Shown: positions 59,477-64,000 of the stretch, in pieces
How positions within the stretch are numbered: position 1 is the stretch's first letter
Layout: each line of letters begins with the position of its first letter
Assembly: GCA_016584495.1 (NCBI GenBank)
Contig: WAID01000007.1
Location: 3,024,001 to 3,088,000 of the forward strand
Direction: 5' to 3'
Length of the DNA: 64,000 nucleotides
From: Celoporthe dispersa
Lineage: Eukaryota > Ascomycota > Sordariomycetes > Diaporthales > Cryphonectriaceae
Made by a program: the position numbers and the translations under genes
Notes under the pieces: model-generated
What the model was told of the DNA's origin: nothing
The model's database searches: none
Seen by the model: the letters and a program-made list of their open reading frames with translations, nothing else

Positions 59477-60106
59477 GGTAGGAGCAAAGCAGACCATGCG
59501 AATGAAGGTGGTGATATTCTAGACAGGAGCTCTCTGCATGTGTGCTGTTGTGGTATTACTTCAAGTGGCCCTGGTCATGCCATCAGTCCAGTCAGTCTCT
59601 GTTTGAGAAGAGGTGGTCCCGACGTTTATCATTTTGCGAGGATTGGGATGCTGATGCTGTTCATATTCACATTCACAGATTGATTTAGATACTTTCTAAT
59701 ACAGGCAGTTCCCCAATACAATAAATAAGCCTAGAGAGGGATAAATTTGACCAGTTCATCCGTGAAATGTAACGCGTAGAGCAAATTATGTGTGACTTTG
59801 TTGTTCTGCCTGCATGTGTGCCTTATACACGTCCACCTCGGTGCTGTGTGTGTGTGTGCGTGTGTAGTGGGTATTTCGAACATCCCAAACTCCGTAAAGC
59901 AAGAAGAGACCGTACTCCAAGCAATGTAGTTATACAACCCCCCACCCCCCATCGAACCCATTCATTCTCTTGTCTGCCCGTGCTGTGTGAACAGCATCCT
60001 ATACCGTGCCAGCAATGCCATGCAGATGCGAAATGCGACCTCCAGCGCAATATAATGCGATGCTTTGCAAAAGAAAAAGAGTATCAAAGAAAGAAAGAAA
60101 GAAAAA
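59477..60106. other. Convergent spacer
   Basis: Between the 3' ends of the tyrosinase and CDC6 genes. It holds a GT-rich run (59845-59867) and a GAAA-rich run near 60070-60102. No gene is supported. Confidence 0.6.
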
Positions 60107-62129
60107 TCAGTCCAACGCTTCCCCGCTCAGAATGCTCCTCAGGATATCAGCCCCAGCGCCGTCGGCCGCCTGCTCGATCTCTCTGTCTCCGACACAGCTG
60201 GCTACCCTCTTGTCGTCGACGCCGCCGCCCACGAAGGCAGCCTTCCTTCCTGCCTTGCGCCCGCCGGGCGTCATCGGTTGTGAGGCGCTCGACACGAAAG
60301 AGCCATTCTTGCCGTCCACGGCGGCCACGAGCGAGAGTGTCTCCAGGCTACCCACGACCTCCCGGAACTCAGAGCTGGACAGCGGGTGCAGAGCTACGGC
60401 ATCGGAGCGCTTACAGAGAACGGCATAGGTGTCGAAGAGGGTCTTGATGGTGGGCGCTGTGATGTTTGTCCTGGAGGAGGATGGTGTGTTGGGCGCCGAT
60501 CTGCCGGGTGTGGTCGGTGTTGAGGTCCGGACGGCCTCACGGTTTCTTCGCTCCAGCGCGTGGAGAGCGCACAGCGCGGCCTTCTGTTGCAGGTTGAGAG
60601 CTTTAAGACGCTGGTTGGTGCCGTTGCTAAAGGCAGCCGATGTGATTTTGTTGAGGTGCGAGATGCTGACGCGCGGGGCGTTCTCGACAGTGAGGGAGTG
60701 GACGGAGTGGGCCAGGATAGACGTGACGCTCTTTTCTGTCCCGGCGGCAGATTTTCTGCACGACAACGGCTGGAACGGCTGGTTGTGCATCTCGCCCAGG
60801 ACCTTCCGAGAGGGCGTCATCTGTAGAAACTGCTCCTTTGCGTCGTTCTCCAGGCTGAGCCGGGTCTCGTTCTCGACCAGGTCCAGGGCGCGCCGGCAGA
60901 TCTCGAAAGCCTTCCTCAGGTCACCGGTCTGGCTCGACACCTTCCGGGAACAGAGCTCGATCGCGGCCGGGTGGAAGAAGGGGATGAAGTCCAGGCCGGC
61001 CTTGTCCACCGGCAGGAGGCTCTTGAGGCGCTTCGTGATGATCGCCTTGACCTGGGCCGCTGTGTACGGGAGGAAGGGCAGAAGCTCTGGCTTCAGGTGA
61101 CGAGACTTGAGGCGTGGGAGAAAACGGTCCGTCAGGTCGAGGGCGTTGGCAATGCCTACGAGGAGGAGGCGCGAGGACTTCTGCATCGACCACTCGAACA
61201 CCCGGTACAAGCTCTCCAGGTCCAGCGACAGGACGTGGTCGATCTCGTCAAGGACCACCACAAATACATCCCGGCTTTTTTCTCTTGGGCACGAACATCT
61301 TCTGTAACATGGTGACTGCGTCCTCCTCCTCCTCCATCTCGGACCCGTCGCACAGGAGCTCCGCGAGGGTCATGTACAGATCTCTCGAGGACTTGATGCT
61401 CATGCAGTTGATGTAGGCCTTGCGGGCGGGAGAAGACGACTCGGTAATGACCTCACTAGTGATCTCGTTGACCATGGCGCTCTTTCCGGTGCCTGGAGGC
61501 CCACTGACGTAGAGGCAACCATGCGGCTGCGGGGTGTCGTGGCGGCTGAGGAAGTCATGCAGCCTTTGGCGCTCATCGTCGCGTCCTATTAGCTGCCCTG
61601 GGTCTGCGCTTCGGGAGAAGAGCTGGCGCGCCTGGTGGTAGATGGTCTGTGCCGCCACGGGGGTAAGAGGTGTCTTTGGCGTCATCCGTCGCGAGAGCCT
61701 GCCCACGGGCATGACCCGGTGACGAGGAGTGACAGGCGGTCTTGCGTACACATCTCGATGGCGGGGGGTGGAAGGTGTGATGGGAGCTCTGATGGCTGAG
61801 AGAGAGAGAAAAAGACAGGTAGAGGCCAAGGTTAGCGACGGAAGCGGTCAGTGATCATTTCAGTATTGTATGCACTCACGATACTCGACAGCCTCGAGCT
61901 TGCAGATGTTCTTTGTCCTGCGCGCGGATGGGGTGCGATTCACGGCAGGGCTGAACGATGTGGTTTCCTCGTCCCCAGAGTCCTCTTCCTCGACATCGGA
62001 TGCATCCAACGGCTCAGAGGGGACCTCGTTCTCGTCGTTGTCGATGTGGAAGCTGCGTGTGAGGCGTCTGGTGCGCTTGGTGGGGAGATCTGCCCCGCGA
62101 GTCCTCTTGCCCAGGACGCTCGCGGCCAT
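60107..62129 (-). CDS. CDC6: DNA replication licensing factor Cdc6/Cdc18
   Basis: This is the AAA+ ATPase that binds ORC at replication origins and loads the MCM helicase in G1. Exons are 62129-61880 and 61795-60107, about 645 residues. The N-terminus is disordered with KRTR basic clusters and many S/T-P sites (TPSTPRHR, MTPKTPLTP) suited to CDK control and degradation. The ATPase has LIGRDDERQRLHDFL, Walker A GPPGTGKSAM (about residue 182), Walker B VVVLDEIDHVLS and sensor motifs in LVGIANALDLTDRFLPRL; a winged-helix domain ends the protein. The run of six T at 61276-61281 (plus strand) appears one base too long: with five, KRK runs into SRDVFVVVLDEIDH, whereas as written a stop follows at 61248. 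Divergent from the hxB-like gene at 63300. Orc1 is excluded by the lack of a BAH domain. Confidence 0.9.
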
Positions 62130-63299
62130 GTTGGAAAGGTGTGCTTTGGCTGCGGTAGGTGACGTATCTGAAAAAGAAATTGGGAAGGCGGTAGTGTATG
62201 GTGTCGTGAAAAAAAGAGGTAGGAGAGAGCCGGGAAGGGTGAAGAAGCCGCAGTAATTGTGAGAAGGAACCAACTGTGGGACCAGGCTTTGGTGGAAAGG
62301 ACGCGTTTCTTGAGATCTGGAAGTCGCGTCTTGCAGGGAGGCGCGACGCGTCCCAGTAAATTGAATTGGGTGGAGTATTGTACTTGGTAGCGCCTTTTTT
62401 TTTCATTTTTTTTTCAAAGGAACTCTTTCCTTTCTGTCGCGGACCCGGGGGGAGGGGGAGTGGGGCTAGTTAGTGGCCCAGGGCCGAACTTAGCAGTGGC
62501 TTAGCCCAAGTTTAGCACTTAGGTGAGCCCGCCCTTTCCGCCCGGACCCTCTAACGTGACCAGGATACAGGGGGCCTCGTCCATGATAACAGCGCATCTC
62601 TTGACAGCGCAGCAGCACATCCAGGAGAGCGGGCGGTGGCGATCTCCGGAGGCCAAGGAACAAAGACAATGGTCATTCTGATTAGTACGGCAAAAGGAAA
62701 AGGATGGGTGACGACCACTTTGTAGCTAACAGCCCTCTTCCCTTATCTGCGCTGCGTCAAGTATTCACATGACAACGTTCCCTCATGCTGACCAATGCCA
62801 TGTATTCCTGTTCTTCTTGTACAACCTCCGCACACTTGTGAGGGCAATCCTCTTCTCACCGTTGGTCCTCTATTATGACTTAACAATAGCCTAATTGGCT
62901 CGTTTGTCTATCCAGTGTAAGACTGTGTCGACATCTTCTCAAGCCAGACGGAAATATATGTCCGACCCCGTACAGAAGCAGGCCCCAGGATGAAGACGGC
63001 GTGAGGCTCGCACTTCATGTACAGACCTTGCTCTCCTTGGCCACTCCGGTTGTGCTCTGTCTGCATCGAACCATAAAGAACAATCCGTCACACCAATCAA
63101 CCAATCCCTTCCATCTCGCCGTCAGAGCAAGGCCGTATATCAATCAAGAACTTCCCCTTAATTGCGAGAGGAATCGATACAGTGGTTTTTTGGTTTGTTT
63201 TTTTCTTCTTTTCTTTCGACAACCCCCTCCAGGCACCGTCGATAAGTGCCCAAATGTCCCCCGTGGCAGAAGACGGAAGGGCAGTCTCTGGAGGGCAAG
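62130..63299. other. Divergent promoter region of CDC6 and hxB-like gene
   Basis: A 1.2-kb spacer. It has a T/A run near 62395-62417 and no gene. Nothing specific such as a repeated motif is seen. Confidence 0.5.
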
Positions 63300-64000
63300 A
63301 TGGGCCTGCCTCAGGGCTTGGAAGGATATAATGCGAAAGTCGAGCGGTTCCGGGATTCCGAGTACCCCGTGCTGAGAGGTAAGCTGTTCACTCGAGTTTG
63401 AGGCTGTCATTTGTGATAGCTTTGGGCTTACATCAACACAGAATCTGTCTATCTCGATCATGCGGGCACAACTTTATACCCAAAGTCTCTCATAGAGCGT
63501 TTTGCCGGTGAGATGACGAGTAGCCTTCTTGGGAACCCGCACTCCATCTCACCCTCTTCTCAGCTGTCTACTCGCCGCATCGAGGACACTCGGCTTCGGG
63601 CCCTGCAGTTTTTCAATGCCAGTCCCGGGGCCTTCGACCTCGTCTTTGTGGCCAACGCAACCGCTGCCATCAAGCTGGTGGCTGAGGCCTTGAGGGCCAC
63701 CCCGGGTGGTTTCGACTACGTCTACCACCAGTCGTCTCACACCAGCCTCGTCGGTGTTCGGGCGGAAGCTCGGGAAAGTTTTTGCCTCGACGACGCTCAG
63801 GTTGAGGGCTGGCTCGCTGGCGGCGGCCCTGTCTGTCATGAGGGACCGCCCTCGTCAACACTGCTCTTCGCCTATCCTGGACAGTCAAATATGGACGGTA
63901 GCAGATATCCACTGGATTGGTCCGATCGCGCGAGGCGCCTCGGAAACCGTACTGGTGGCGGTGCGCTCTTTACCCTCCTGGACGCCGCAGCGCTGGCGGC
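63300..64000 (+). CDS. hxB: Molybdenum cofactor sulfurase (partial, 5' part)
   Basis: This is the N-terminal part of a MoCo sulfurase, the enzyme that adds the terminal sulfur to the cofactor of xanthine dehydrogenase and similar hydroxylases; the Aspergillus gene is hxB. Exon 1 begins at the ATG at 63300 (MGLPQGLEGYNAKVERFR) and ends at 63382 with a gtaagc donor; exon 2 starts at 63442 after an acacag acceptor and runs off the window. Seen: SVYLDHAGTTLYPKSLIERF, GNPHSISPSSQLS, FVANATAAIKLVAEAL, HTSLVGVR and FAYPGQSNMDGSRYPL. The PLP lysine and any MOSC domain lie beyond the edge. It is clearly paralogous to the gene at 972-3305, though far from identical. Confidence 0.9.

Noticed and set aside
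7324..61281. Programmed ribosomal frameshifting or mRNA editing as the cause of the repeated frame breaks
   Set aside because: The breaks have no shared slippery motif, occur in both directions and hit ordinary genes; homopolymer-length error is far simpler.
63300..64000. Link between the MoCo sulfurases and ABA synthesis through the plant gene named ABA3
   Set aside because: Plant ABA3 is a MoCo sulfurase needed for abscisic aldehyde oxidase, but the fungal route from farnesyl diphosphate uses P450s and a dehydrogenase; the shared name with fungal ABA3 is a coincidence.
1..64000. tRNA genes
   Set aside because: I looked for TTCGA-type T-loops with matching stems and found no candidate that would fold convincingly; a covariance-model scan would be decisive.

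Overview
The window is nuclear DNA of a filamentous ascomycete (Pezizomycotina, probably a Sordariomycete). The signs are short GT-AG introns of about 50-120 nt, GC-rich coding exons among AT-rich or low-complexity spacers, and families largely confined to these fungi: a HET-domain protein, DUF3176 and DUF7908 proteins, a DopA-type Dopey protein and a fungal tyrosinase. I support 18 protein-coding genes, one cut by the right edge, plus one decayed NRPS fragment. I see no rRNA, convincing tRNA or CRISPR.

Layout. 1-8.1 kb: a short molybdenum-cofactor-sulfurase-like PLP enzyme and a GPI-type cell-surface Cu/Zn superoxide dismutase, separated by about 3.8 kb without a gene. 12.3-26.6 kb: a housekeeping block of OST2 (ER N-glycosylation), a GRASP/Grh1 Golgi protein, TGS1 (RNA cap hypermethylation), the large Dopey protein DOP1/DopA, a TesB-like thioesterase and a secreted glycosidase-like protein. 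27-37.3 kb: accessory material comprising a broken NRPS condensation domain, a DUF3176 membrane protein, a secreted mucin-like DUF7908 protein with a long Ser/Thr minisatellite, and a HET-domain protein. 39.9-47.9 kb: ARL8 and RPA2 (RNA polymerase I second subunit).

48.2-56.1 kb is the most interesting segment. Two cytochrome P450 genes run leftward, and a divergent gene encodes a close relative of the Botrytis abscisic-acid enzyme BcABA3, the non-canonical alpha-ionylideneethane synthase. Together they look like an abscisic-acid-type sesquiterpenoid cluster. No short-chain dehydrogenase equivalent to BcABA4 is in the window. The divergent promoter between the synthase and its neighbouring P450 carries a 90-bp tandem repeat. 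To the right lie a tyrosinase, CDC6, and the 5' part of a canonical MoCo sulfurase (hxB-like), a paralogue of the left-end gene.

A recurring oddity is that at least ten genes need a one-nucleotide correction, nearly always in a homopolymer, to keep a family-consistent reading frame. One of them is the essential RPA2. I read this mainly as homopolymer-length error in the assembly, so these genes are annotated as intact CDS with a flagged frame break rather than as pseudogenes.
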